Of a stretch of 15,352 nt of DNA, positions 1 through 7,151 are shown in pieces; positions within the stretch are counted from its first letter, which is position 1, and the number at the start of each line of letters is the position of its first letter. A program made the position numbers and the translations under genes. The notes under the pieces were generated by a model, which saw only the letters and a program-made list of their open reading frames with translations, did not search any database and was not told where the DNA came from. The DNA comes from DASSCW01 sp036555005 (GTDB lineage Bacteria > Chloroflexota > Limnocylindria > QHBO01), in NCBI GenBank assembly GCA_036555005.1, contig DATBME010000011.1:1-15352 (forward strand), in the 5' to 3' direction.

Positions 1-2213
1 GCCCACGCCGCGCCGGTGGCGGCCAGGGCGTTCTGCACGTTCATGCGGGCCCGCCCCTCGAAGGTCGACGGCAGCAGGTGGGTCCAGACCAGGGGCATCG
101 ACTTGCGGCCCTGGCGCAGCACGATCATCTCGCCGTTGCGGCCCGGCTCCAGCGTGACGCCCCGCCGCCCGCGCGAGGCCTGGCGCTTGATGATCTCGTT
201 CTCCGGATCGGTGCTGAAGTAGATGACCGATCCGGAGCAGTGGCGGCCCATGGCTGCCACCAGCGGATCGTCGGCGTTGAGGACGGCCGTGCCGTCGCGC
301 GGCACCGCCTCGACCACGACCTGCTTGACATTGGCGAGCTGGCGGATGGAGGTGATGCCGGCCAGGCCCAGGTGGTCGCCGGTCACGTTCAGGACGACCG
401 CCACGTCGTTGCGCTGGTAGCCCAGCCCCTCCCTCAGGATGCCGCCGCGCGCCACCTCGAACACCGCGAAGTCGACGGTCGGGTTCTGCAGGACGGTGGA
501 GGCCGAGCGAGGGCCCGATGAGTCACCCTTCCGCACCGGTCGGCCGTCGACGAAGATGCCGTCGGTCGAGGTCATGCCGACCTTGCGGCCCATCCCCTTC
601 ATGATGTGGCTGATCATCCGGGCGGTGGTCGTCTTGCCGTTGCTGCCGGTCACGGCCACGATCGGGATGCGGGACGGGCTGCCCGGCGGGAAGAGCGCGT
701 CGATCACCGGCTTGGCCACGTACTGCGGCTCGCCCTCGGTCGGATGAGTGTGCATCCGGAAACCGGGCGCCGCGTTGACCTCCACGATGCCGCCGCCGGT
801 CTCACGCACCGGCACGCTGATATCGGGGCAGATGAAGTCGATGCCGGCAATATCCAGGCCGACCACGCGTGCCGCCAGCTCGGCGACCTCGACGTTGTCC
901 GGATGCGCCTCCTCGGTGCGGTCGATGCTGATGCCGCCGGTGCTCATGTTGCCGGTGCGCTTCAGGAAGACGCGCACTCCGCGGGGTGGCACGTCGCCCA
1001 TCTCGAAGCCCTGCTCGCGCGCGTAGGTGGTCGACTCGTCGTCGACCTTGATGCGGGTCAGCACCTTCTCGTGCCCGATGCCGCGCCGCGGATCGGCATT
1101 GGTGATCTCGACCAGCTCGGCCAGGCTGTGCTCGCCATCGCCCACCGCATGCGCCGGCACGCGCTGGGCCACCGCCCGCAGCACGCCGCCGATCACCAGG
1201 CAGCGGTAGTCGTTGCCGGTGAGGTAGGACTCGACCACCACGCCGCCGTACCTGGACTCGGCCCGGGCGGCGGCGTAGCCAACTCGCACGGCGGCGTCAT
1301 CGGCCAGGTTCAGCATGACGCCCCGGCCGTGGTTGCCATCCAGCGGCTTGATCGCCACCGGGTAGCCGATGGTGGCGGCCGCGGCGGAAGCCTCCTGCTC
1401 GTTGCGCACCACTTCGGATCGCGGCACCGGCACGCCGGTCGCCGCCAGCAGCTTGTTGGTCAGCTTCTTGTCGGAGGCGATGTCCACGCCCAGCGAGCTG
1501 GTCTGGCTGGTCATGGTGGCCCGAATGCGCTGCTGGTGGACGCCGTGCCCCAGCTGGACCAGTGACTGCTCGTTCAGGCGGATGGACGGGATGTCGCGCA
1601 GGGCCGCCTCGTCCAGGATGGCCTGGGTCGAAGGGCCAAAGGCGGCTCGCTCGGCGAGCAGCACCAGCTTCTCGAACTCGACCCGGAAGTCGAAGTCCGG
1701 CTCCGGCGTGACCAGGTGGTTGACGAGGCGCACCGCCAGGCGGCCGGCGGCCAGGCCCACGCTCTCCTCGCCGAACGAGTAGACGACGTGGTAGCGCCCG
1801 GCCTCACCGGTGCTGCGCGTCTTGCCGCGGCCGACCTCGGTGCCCGCCTCTCGCTGCAGTTGCAGCGCCACGTGCTCGGCGACGTGCCCCAGCCAGGTGC
1901 CCTCGCGCAGCCGGCCCTCGAAGCCGCCGGGCCGGCCGGTGCCGCACGAGTGCGCCCCGACTTCCGGCATCAGGTCCAGCAGCCCCTCCACGAAGCCGGG
2001 GATCGTGCTCGACGGGAACTGCTCCAGCACGCCCAGATCGACGATCAGCTTGATGGCCGGGTCGTAGCTCCAGTAGTTCGGCCCGCGATAGACCCGCGTC
2101 TCGACGATCTTCAGCTCGCCGACCGGCTTCAGCTTCCGACGGGCAGGGGCGGTGCGCTCGGCCTTGGCCTTCGAGCGCGAGACGACTGGACGTTTGGCCC
2201 GGGCGGTGCTCAC
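1..2213 (-). CDS. cphA: Cyanophycin synthetase, C-terminus cut by window start
   Basis: CphA polymerises cyanophycin in the cytoplasm, adding Asp to the backbone and Arg to its side chains with ATP. The 737 visible residues hold all three CphA parts. The N-terminal domain has RGPNYWS at residues 43-49, then a GHVAEHVALQLQ stretch and GRGKTR. The ATP-grasp domain has IKPLDGNHGRGV around Lys289. The Mur-ligase-like domain has the P-loop GSNGKTTT with Lys527, then FEVARGGILREGLG and NADDP. The family is usually about 870-900 residues, so roughly 130-170 are missing beyond the window. The GTG start at 2213 overlaps the cphB stop (GTGA) and has a GAAGAGG site 7 bases upstream. It gives a basic Ala/Arg/Lys-rich extension of about 34 residues before the usual family start; no ATG, GTG or TTG lies closer. 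Motifs make the identity very secure; the exact start is less so. Confidence 0.97.
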   Translation of the reverse strand, partial: MSTARAKRPVVSRSKAKAERTAPARRKLKPVGELKIVETRVYRGPNYWSYDPAIKLIVDLGVLEQFPSSTIPGFVEGLLDLMPEVGAHSCGTGRPGGFEGRLREGTWLGHVAEHVALQLQREAGTEVGRGKTRSTGEAGRYHVVYSFGEESVGLAAGRLAVRLVNHLVTPEPDFDFRVEFEKLVLLAERAAFGPSTQAILDEAALRDIPSIRLNEQSLVQLGHGVHQQRIRATMTSQTSSLGVDIASDKKLTNKLLAATGVPVPRSEVVRNEQEASAAAATIGYPVAIKPLDGNHGRGVMLNLADDAAVRVGYAAARAESRYGGVVVESYLTGNDYRCLVIGGVLRAVAQRVPAHAVGDGEHSLAELVEITNADPRRGIGHEKVLTRIKVDDESTTYAREQGFEMGDVPPRGVRVFLKRTGNMSTGGISIDRTEEAHPDNVEVAELAARVVGLDIAGIDFICPDISVPVRETGGGIVEVNAAPGFRMHTHPTEGEPQYVAKPVIDALFPPGSPSRIPIVAVTGSNGKTTTARMISHIMKGMGRKVGMTSTDGIFVDGRPVRKGDSSGPRSASTVLQNPTVDFAVFEVARGGILREGLGYQRNDVAVVLNVTGDHLGLAGITSIRQLANVKQVVVEAVPRDGTAVLNADDPLVAAMGRHCSGSVIYFSTDPENEIIKRQASRGRRGVTLEPGRNGEMIVLRQGRKSMPLVWTHLLPSTFEGRARMNVQNALAATGAAW

Positions 2214-3202
2214 TCGCTGGCCTCTTCGTCCAGGCGGCGGGCACTCAGCGCGCGGCGGCGGGCGCGCTCCGGCGCAGTGTCATCGGCGCCTTCGGCCGCG
2301 ATGCGTCGGATCAGGCGACGCGTGGTGTTCGAGGCGCTGGCGATGCGGGCCAGCTCGCGATCGGTGGCCGACACCGGGCGCAGCGGCGCGCGCAGGCGGC
2401 GCTTGCGCAGGTCGAACCGATAGCCCGACGGCAGCGAGTGCAGGATCACGCCGCTGACCATGATCGGCTTGTGGCGCTTTACTTCGTAGGCATCGGTCTG
2501 GAGCCTGGCCGGGTCAAGGATGGTGACCGACCCCTTGCCGATCACCTCCAGCATGCCGGCCGGGGTCACCAGGGCGGCGGTGTCCTCGTCGATGCCCATG
2601 CCCAGCAGGGCGGGCGACTGGGCCACCAGCGCCAGCAGGCGGCCGATGCGGTTCCGCTGCTCGAAGTGCTGGTCGATGATCACGCCCGGCAGCAGCCCCA
2701 GGCCGGCGCTCATCTGGGTCATGCGCTGCTTCGGCGTCGCGCCGCTGGTCCCGAAGGCGACCATGTGGGTGCTGATCGCCGAGGCGCCGGCGCTGGTGCC
2801 GGCCACGATCACGCCACGCTTGTGCCGATCGATGATGGCGCGCCCCAGACCAGTCCCGCCGATCACGCTCGATAGGCGCAGCTGGTTGCCGCCGGTCATG
2901 AAGACGCCGGTCGCTTCGCGCACCGCCTCGACCGCGTCCGGCTGGTTGGCGTCTTCGCGCGTCAGCGGGCGCAGGCCGCGCACCTCGGGGATGCCCAGCG
3001 AGCGGAACAGCGACTGGTAGAGCTCGGTCGCCTCGTCGCCGAGCGAGGAGGCGGTGGAGATGACCGCCACCCGCGCCTCGTTGCCGCCGGCCAGGCTGGC
3101 GAAGCGCGACAGGATCTGGCGCTGGCGCAGCTTGTCCTCGGCGCCGCCGATGATCAGCAGGTGCCCGGCGCGTGGCCCGCCGATGCGCTGGGTGGGAGGC
3201 AT
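2210..3202 (-). CDS. cphB: Cyanophycinase
   Basis: CphB is a serine exopeptidase of peptidase family S51 that cleaves cyanophycin to beta-Asp-Arg dipeptides in the cytoplasm. The 330-residue product shows GHLLIIGGAED near the N-terminus, MTGGNQLRL at 102-110, the nucleophile elbow GTSAGAS with Ser137, DQHF with His179, and GIDEDTAAL with Glu206. These match the Ser/His/Glu triad of Synechocystis CphB with a constant offset of 5 residues. The reading frame stays open far upstream, to about 4153, but that part is a shadow of the divergent J-domain gene. The ATG at 3202 sits just before the conserved fold and is the sensible start. CphB of about 270 residues is usual; here about 50 extra C-terminal residues, rich in Arg, Ala and Glu, follow the catalytic domain. 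It is the first gene of the cphBA operon, and its stop overlaps the cphA start by 4 bases. Confidence 0.96.
   Translation of the reverse strand: MPPTQRIGGPRAGHLLIIGGAEDKLRQRQILSRFASLAGGNEARVAVISTASSLGDEATELYQSLFRSLGIPEVRGLRPLTREDANQPDAVEAVREATGVFMTGGNQLRLSSVIGGTGLGRAIIDRHKRGVIVAGTSAGASAISTHMVAFGTSGATPKQRMTQMSAGLGLLPGVIIDQHFEQRNRIGRLLALVAQSPALLGMGIDEDTAALVTPAGMLEVIGKGSVTILDPARLQTDAYEVKRHKPIMVSGVILHSLPSGYRFDLRKRRLRAPLRPVSATDRELARIASASNTTRRLIRRIAAEGADDTAPERARRRALSARRLDEEASE
2221..2227 (-). promoter_or_regulatory. Ribosome binding site for cphA
   Basis: Read on the minus strand this is GAAGAGG, 7 bases before the GTG at 2213. It lies inside the 3' end of cphB and supports the GTG start and translational coupling of the two genes. 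Confidence 0.55.
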
Positions 3203-3212
3203 GTCGCGCCGC

Positions 3213-3218
3213 AGTCTA
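3213..3218 (-). promoter_or_regulatory. Candidate -10 element of the cphBA operon
   Basis: On the minus strand this reads TAGACT, fitting the TAnnnT -10 pattern. It lies 10 bases before the cphB ATG, so the transcript would have a leader of only a few bases. No clear -35 box and no Shine-Dalgarno site are visible. It is the only good candidate in the 66-bp gap between cphB and the J-domain gene. Confidence 0.45.
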
Positions 3219-3256
3219 CCGTCGCACCCGCCCCGACGGCGAGGCGGCCGCCGTCG

Positions 3257-3262
3257 TATCCT
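3257..3262 (+). promoter_or_regulatory. Candidate -10 element for the J-domain gene, leaderless type
   Basis: TATCCT fits TAnnnT and ends exactly 6 bases before the ATG at 3269. With that spacing transcription would begin at or next to the A of ATG, which is the leaderless arrangement. No Shine-Dalgarno site and no -35 box can be seen. The oppositely directed cphB -10 candidate is 38 bases away, so the two promoters would be back to back. Confidence 0.5.
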
Positions 3263-3268
3263 CGCCGG

Positions 3269-4489
3269 ATGGCCACTGCGGGCGAGGCACGCACCGAGGA
3301 GCGCGACTATTACGAGGTGCTCGGCGCCGAGCCGTCGGCGACCGCAGCCGAGCTGCGCGCCGCCTTCCGCGACGCCGTGCTGCAGCACCATCCCGATCGC
3401 GTCAGCACCAGTGAGCTGGCCACCCGACGGACCGCCGTCCTCAACCGCGCCTGGCGCGAGCTGCGCGACCCCGTGCGCCGCCTGCACTACGACCGCGACC
3501 TCGAGCGGGGCGGAGCCGCGACCCTGGACTGGCCGCTGGAGGCGGACGAGCGGCCTGCCCGGCCGCGCCGGCCGCGCCGGGCTCGGGCGGTGGTCGAGGC
3601 GCCCAGCCGCTGGCACCAGCCGCAATGGCGCAACGTGGCCGGCTTCCGGGTGCCGGCCGACGTCTTCATGGCCGGGCCCAGCGTCCAGGACGCCTGGATC
3701 GTGGCCAATCGCATCAGCGGCGAGGACTGGCGCACGCACACCGAGCGCTACTGGCTGCGCTATGCCGCCCGCTACTACCGGGATCGCGGCCGCATCGAGG
3801 ACTGGATCGGCACGCTGGAGCGCCTGGTTGAGCTGGAGGATGCCTTCGACACCCTCGTCCGGGCCGACCTGCGGGCCGCCTACGTCAGCACCGGCCTCTA
3901 CCTGCGCGGCATCGGCTTCCTGCGCCGGGTGGCGGCGCGCTACCCCGCCGCCAGTAGTCAGCGTCGCTGGGTCGACCGCGAGCTGCGGGCCCTGCTTGGC
4001 GAGTTCCGCGACGAGCGCGTACGGCGCGGCAGCGTGGAGGATCGGGCGGAGGCCGCCGAGCTGCTGCTCAACTACCTCGAGGCGCTGGAGATGGAGCCGG
4101 GCATCCCGGACGTGCGGGCCACCATCATGGCACTGCGGCGAGCAGGCCATCACGGACGGGCAGCCGAAGTCGTGGAACGGGTTGCGTCCGCGCCGGTCAC
4201 CGAGCCAGCCCGCTGGTTCAGCATCGTCCAGCTGCTGACCGAAGCCGGGCAGCTGGACCGGGCCTCATCCCTGCTGGCAGCGCTGGCCCGCGGCGACCAC
4301 CCGGAGGCGCTGGACCGTCGCCGGATCGGAGGCGACCCGGTTCGCCGCATCGCCGCCGCGCGGCGTCGCCTGGCACGCGCCCGAGCCCGGACGGCGGGGA
4401 CCGGCATGGCTCGTGCCCGCGGCGCGCGGCGCGAGGCGGACGCGGATCGGCCATCGCCAGAAGAGGTGGTCGGCGCGGGCGTGCGCTAG
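3269..4489 (+). CDS. J-domain protein with helical C-terminal region
   Basis: This 406-residue soluble protein starts with a J domain (about residues 12-79) that includes DYYEVLGAEPSA, the HPD signature at 41-43 and the closing LRDPVRRLHYDRDLE. J domains stimulate the ATPase of DnaK/Hsp70. It has no Gly/Phe region, Cys-rich zinc fingers or client-binding beta domains, so it is not DnaJ but a class C J-protein. An Arg/Pro-rich linker (about 92-102) leads into some 270 residues of mostly amphipathic helices with many Leu, Ala and Arg, TPR-like in look but without a clean repeat, and the last 60 residues are basic and low in complexity. The ATG at 3269 was chosen over an upstream in-frame start because it follows a TATCCT box and begins just before the domain. 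The kinase gene starts 14 bases after its stop. The client is unknown. Confidence 0.88.
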   Translation: MATAGEARTEERDYYEVLGAEPSATAAELRAAFRDAVLQHHPDRVSTSELATRRTAVLNRAWRELRDPVRRLHYDRDLERGGAATLDWPLEADERPARPRRPRRARAVVEAPSRWHQPQWRNVAGFRVPADVFMAGPSVQDAWIVANRISGEDWRTHTERYWLRYAARYYRDRGRIEDWIGTLERLVELEDAFDTLVRADLRAAYVSTGLYLRGIGFLRRVAARYPAASSQRRWVDRELRALLGEFRDERVRRGSVEDRAEAAELLLNYLEALEMEPGIPDVRATIMALRRAGHHGRAAEVVERVASAPVTEPARWFSIVQLLTEAGQLDRASSLLAALARGDHPEALDRRRIGGDPVRRIAAARRRLARARARTAGTGMARARGARREADADRPSPEEVVGAGVR

Positions 4490-4492
4490 GCT
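4487..4492 (+). promoter_or_regulatory. Possible -10 element before the histidine kinase gene
   Basis: TAGGCT overlaps the TAG stop of the J-domain gene and lies 11 bases before the GTG start at 4504. It fits TAnnnT and could give the kinase and aminotransferase their own transcript with a leader of about 5 bases. Such a short match can arise by chance, and read-through from the J-domain gene is equally possible. Confidence 0.25.
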
Positions 4493-4503
4493 TCGCCGCT
4501 GAG

Positions 4504-5994
4504 GTGACGCGGCGCGGAGTTCGCAACGTGGTCGTGGGCGCCGTCGCCGGTGGCGCGGCAGCGGCTCTTTCCCTGTGGCTGGCATCCGGCACCGCGCAGA
4601 CCGCGCCTTACGTCGTGCTGGTGGTGCTGGTCATCACCCTCATCGGGCTGAGTCTCGACGCCATCGCGGCGGTGTGCGCCTACGTCGTCGCCGGCGTGAT
4701 CCTGCTGGCCGCCTCGCTCCCGGCGTCGGGCGAGGTCATGGCCGAGCCCGATGTCGTGCGCCTGGTAGTGTTCGCCTTCGGCTCGCCGGTGGTCATCGTG
4801 CTCGGCCTGCGCTCGGAGTGGCAGCAGCGCGCCGACCGGGCGGCCCAGCTGGCGAGCGCCGCGGCAGAGGAACGGGCCAACGATGCCAGGTCGGCCGCCG
4901 ATGCCGCCCGGCAGGAGGCCCGCGACGCCCTGCTGCAGGCCGAGCAGGAGCGCGCGCGGCTGGTCGAGGTGGCGGAAGCCATTCCTGAGCCGCTGATCGT
5001 GTACGGCGCCGGCGGGCTGGGCACCTTCGCCAACGATGCGGCGCTGCGCGTCTTCGGGCGCAGCTTCTACGACCGGCCACTGGACGAGTGGGGCCGCGTG
5101 GCGGAGCCGCGGGACGAGCGCGGGAAGCTGCTGCCGCGTGACGAGTGGCCGCAGCTCCGGGCGCGGCGCGCTCCACTGCGGCGACGGATGCTGGTGCGCC
5201 TGCCGATGTCCGGTCGTGACCTGCTGGTCGACGTGGAGGGGACGCCGCTTCCCGATGGCGGCAGCGTCCTGCTGCTGCGCGACGTGGGCAAGGAGGTCGA
5301 CGAGCGCCGCCGCCTGTCGCGCTTCGCCAGCTTCGTGGCCCATGAGCTGCGCAATCCACTGGCCGTGGCCAAGGCACGCATCGAGCTGGCGAACCGCGGC
5401 CGCCAGACGCCGCAGGGAGCCAACCACGGAGGGCGGGCGCTCGAGTCGGTGGACGCGGCGATCGGCATCCTGGAACGACTGGAGCTGTTCTCGCGCGCCG
5501 AGGCCGGGCGGCTGGACGCCGACCAGGAGCCGTTCGACCTGCGCGCGGCGGTGGATGCCGCGGTCGAGTCCCTGCGAGCGCAGGGCAGCGCCCGCCAGGT
5601 GCGCGTCAGCGCGGACGGCGCGCCCGTCGTGCTCGGCGATCGGGGGCTGACCGAGCAGGCCATCACCAACCTGCTGGTCAATGCCGACCGCTACTCGCAG
5701 CCCGATGCGCCGGTCGAGGTCGAGATCGAGGGCCACGACGCGCCGCTGCTGCGCGTGCGCGACGCCGGCCCGGGCATAGCCGACGAGGTCGCCGACGTCC
5801 TCTTCCGCGAACGGGTCAGCTCGGGTCGCGGCCTGGGACTGGGCCTGTTCCTGGTCAACGCGGCGATGCGGGCGCAGGGTGGCAGCGTTCGGCTCGAGGA
5901 GCGTCGACCGCGCGCCGCGTTCGTCCTGGCCTGGCCCCGGAGCGCCATCACCGGCGACGGCAGCCAGGCCGAGCCCGAAACCATCAGCGCGTGA
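4504..5994 (+). CDS. Membrane-bound PAS sensor histidine kinase
   Basis: This is a 496-residue two-component sensor kinase. About four hydrophobic segments near residues 8-28, 35-51, 53-71 and 84-101 form a compact N-terminal membrane domain with very short loops, so any signal is probably sensed in or at the membrane. An Ala/Glu/Arg coiled coil (about 105-157) leads to a PAS-like domain (about 155-265). The HisKA box FVAHELRNPLA carries the phosphoacceptor His280. The ATPase domain has the N box NLLVNADRY (Asn393), the G1 box DAGPGI (Asp420) and the G2 box GRGLGLGL (441-448), so the kinase looks intact. The GTG at 4504 places positive residues before the first membrane segment. Its TGA overlaps the GTG of the aminotransferase gene. 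No response regulator is adjacent, so the partner must lie elsewhere. Confidence 0.93.
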   Translation: MTRRGVRNVVVGAVAGGAAAALSLWLASGTAQTAPYVVLVVLVITLIGLSLDAIAAVCAYVVAGVILLAASLPASGEVMAEPDVVRLVVFAFGSPVVIVLGLRSEWQQRADRAAQLASAAAEERANDARSAADAARQEARDALLQAEQERARLVEVAEAIPEPLIVYGAGGLGTFANDAALRVFGRSFYDRPLDEWGRVAEPRDERGKLLPRDEWPQLRARRAPLRRRMLVRLPMSGRDLLVDVEGTPLPDGGSVLLLRDVGKEVDERRRLSRFASFVAHELRNPLAVAKARIELANRGRQTPQGANHGGRALESVDAAIGILERLELFSRAEAGRLDADQEPFDLRAAVDAAVESLRAQGSARQVRVSADGAPVVLGDRGLTEQAITNLLVNADRYSQPDAPVEVEIEGHDAPLLRVRDAGPGIADEVADVLFRERVSSGRGLGLGLFLVNAAMRAQGGSVRLEERRPRAAFVLAWPRSAITGDGSQAEPETISA

Positions 5995-7118
5995 CGGACT
6001 CGACCCCGCAGCCCGCCGACCTGCTGCGCCTCCGCGAGGGGGTCGATCCTTACCCCGCGGAGCCGTCCGACGAGCAGCTGGCCGAGGAGCTGGGGCTGCC
6101 GCCGGAGCGCGTCATCCGCTTCGACATGAACACGCTGGGCGGCGGCCCGCTGCCGGCCGTGGTGGAGGCGCTGCGCACCTACGATCCAGGCCGGCTGGTG
6201 GAGTACGGGGACCAGGCCTATCGCCGGCTGCGCGAAGCGATCCAGGCTGCAACCGGCTCGCCGGGTCATCGGGTGATCCCGGGCGCCGGCGCCGATGAGC
6301 TGATCCGGCTGGTCACCACCATGTCCGCCGGCCACGGCGACGCGGTGGTGATCCCGACCCCCACCTTCGCCATGTTCGCCGTCGAGGCGCGAATTGCCGG
6401 CGCCCGCGTGGTCGAGGTGGCACGCGACGATCCCGGCCGGCGGCAGCCGGTGGCGGACATTCGCGCAGCAGCCGAGCGCGCCAGAGCCAGGCTGGTCTGG
6501 CTCTGCTCGCCGAACAACCCGACCGGCGACACGTACGACCGCGAGGAGATCCAGTGGTTGGCCGATGGGCTGCCCGCGCTGGTGGTGGTCGATGCGGTCT
6601 ACCAGGAGCTGGCCGAGGTCTCGCTCGGCCTGCCGACCGAGGGAGCCAGCCTGATCGAGCTGCAGGAACGATGTCCGAACCTGCTCATCCTTCGCTCCCT
6701 GGCCAAGGCCTACGGGCTGGCCGGCGCGCGGGTGGGCTACCTCGTCGTCGCCGATGCGCTGGCCGCCCGGTTCGAGGCCGCGCGCCTGCCGCTCGCCATC
6801 GGCGGCGCCAGCGAGGCGGCGGCGATCGCCGCGCTGTCCGACGGGGCTGCCGCGCGCGCCCGCCTGGCCGAGATCGTCGCGCAGCGCGAGCGGCTGGCGT
6901 CTGCCCTGGGCGGCATGGGCTGGCGCGTGCTGCCGTCACTCGCCAACTTCCTGCTGGTGCGGCCGCCGGATGCGCATGCCATCGCCGAAGCGCTGCTGCG
7001 ACAGGGGCTGGCGGTGCGCAGCTACCCGAGCGGACCGCTGAGCGACTGGCTGCGCATCACCGTCCGGGCACCGCACGAGAACGACCGCTTGCTCGAGGCG
7101 CTGGGCGACATCGGCTGA
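5991..7118 (+). CDS. HisC-like PLP-dependent aminotransferase
   Basis: This is a 375-residue fold-type I class I/II aminotransferase closest in look to histidinol-phosphate aminotransferase. It has VIPGAGADELI in the cofactor phosphate region, SPNNPTGD at 173-180 with the PLP-contacting Asn, VVDAVYQE with the pyridine-nitrogen Asp, the Schiff-base Lys239 in SLAKAYGLAGARVGYL, and a C-terminal LRITVRAP whose first Arg would bind the substrate carboxylate. The N-terminal motif that in HisC reads roughly NENPxGP is replaced by FDMNTLGGGPLP, so the amino-donor or acceptor may not be histidinol phosphate. No his gene is nearby. The GTG start overlaps the kinase stop (GTGA), which implies translational coupling. 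I leave the gene symbol empty because the substrate cannot be read from the sequence. Confidence 0.9.
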   Translation: MTDSTPQPADLLRLREGVDPYPAEPSDEQLAEELGLPPERVIRFDMNTLGGGPLPAVVEALRTYDPGRLVEYGDQAYRRLREAIQAATGSPGHRVIPGAGADELIRLVTTMSAGHGDAVVIPTPTFAMFAVEARIAGARVVEVARDDPGRRQPVADIRAAAERARARLVWLCSPNNPTGDTYDREEIQWLADGLPALVVVDAVYQELAEVSLGLPTEGASLIELQERCPNLLILRSLAKAYGLAGARVGYLVVADALAARFEAARLPLAIGGASEAAAIAALSDGAAARARLAEIVAQRERLASALGGMGWRVLPSLANFLLVRPPDAHAIAEALLRQGLAVRSYPSGPLSDWLRITVRAPHENDRLLEALGDIG

Positions 7119-7151
7119 GCGCCGTCGGCTTGAGCCGCGGCGCGGCCTCAG
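7115..7151. terminator. GC-rich hairpin between convergent genes
   Basis: Nested inverted repeats lie at the end-to-end junction of the aminotransferase and M16 genes. The outer arms are CTGAG (7115-7119) and CTCAG (7147-7151). The inner arms GCGCCG (7119-7124) and CGGCGC (7138-7143) overlap the outer left arm by one base. GGC (7127-7129) and GCC (7134-7136) close a TTGA loop. There is no T run on either strand, so it would be a GC-rich hairpin able to act in both directions rather than a classical intrinsic terminator. Confidence 0.45.

Noticed and set aside
606..1565. Long plus-strand open frame of 319 codons opposite cphA
   Set aside because: It is rich in His, Ala, Gly and Asp in the way of antisense frames in GC-rich DNA, has no domain-like pattern, and lies fully over the strongly conserved cphA motifs.
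3487..3580. Repeated cgccggccgcgcc-type bases in the J-protein linker as a possible repeat element
   Set aside because: It is a short GC-rich stretch coding for the Arg/Pro linker, found once, without direct repeats of useful length.
3203..4153. Upstream in-frame extension of the cyanophycinase frame
   Set aside because: The extra 317 residues lie antisense to the J-domain gene, whose HPD motif and helical pattern are clear; CphB homology begins just after the ATG at 3202.
4486..5736. Minus-strand 416-codon open frame opposite the histidine kinase
   Set aside because: The plus strand carries an unmistakable kinase with all boxes; the antisense frame has shadow composition only.
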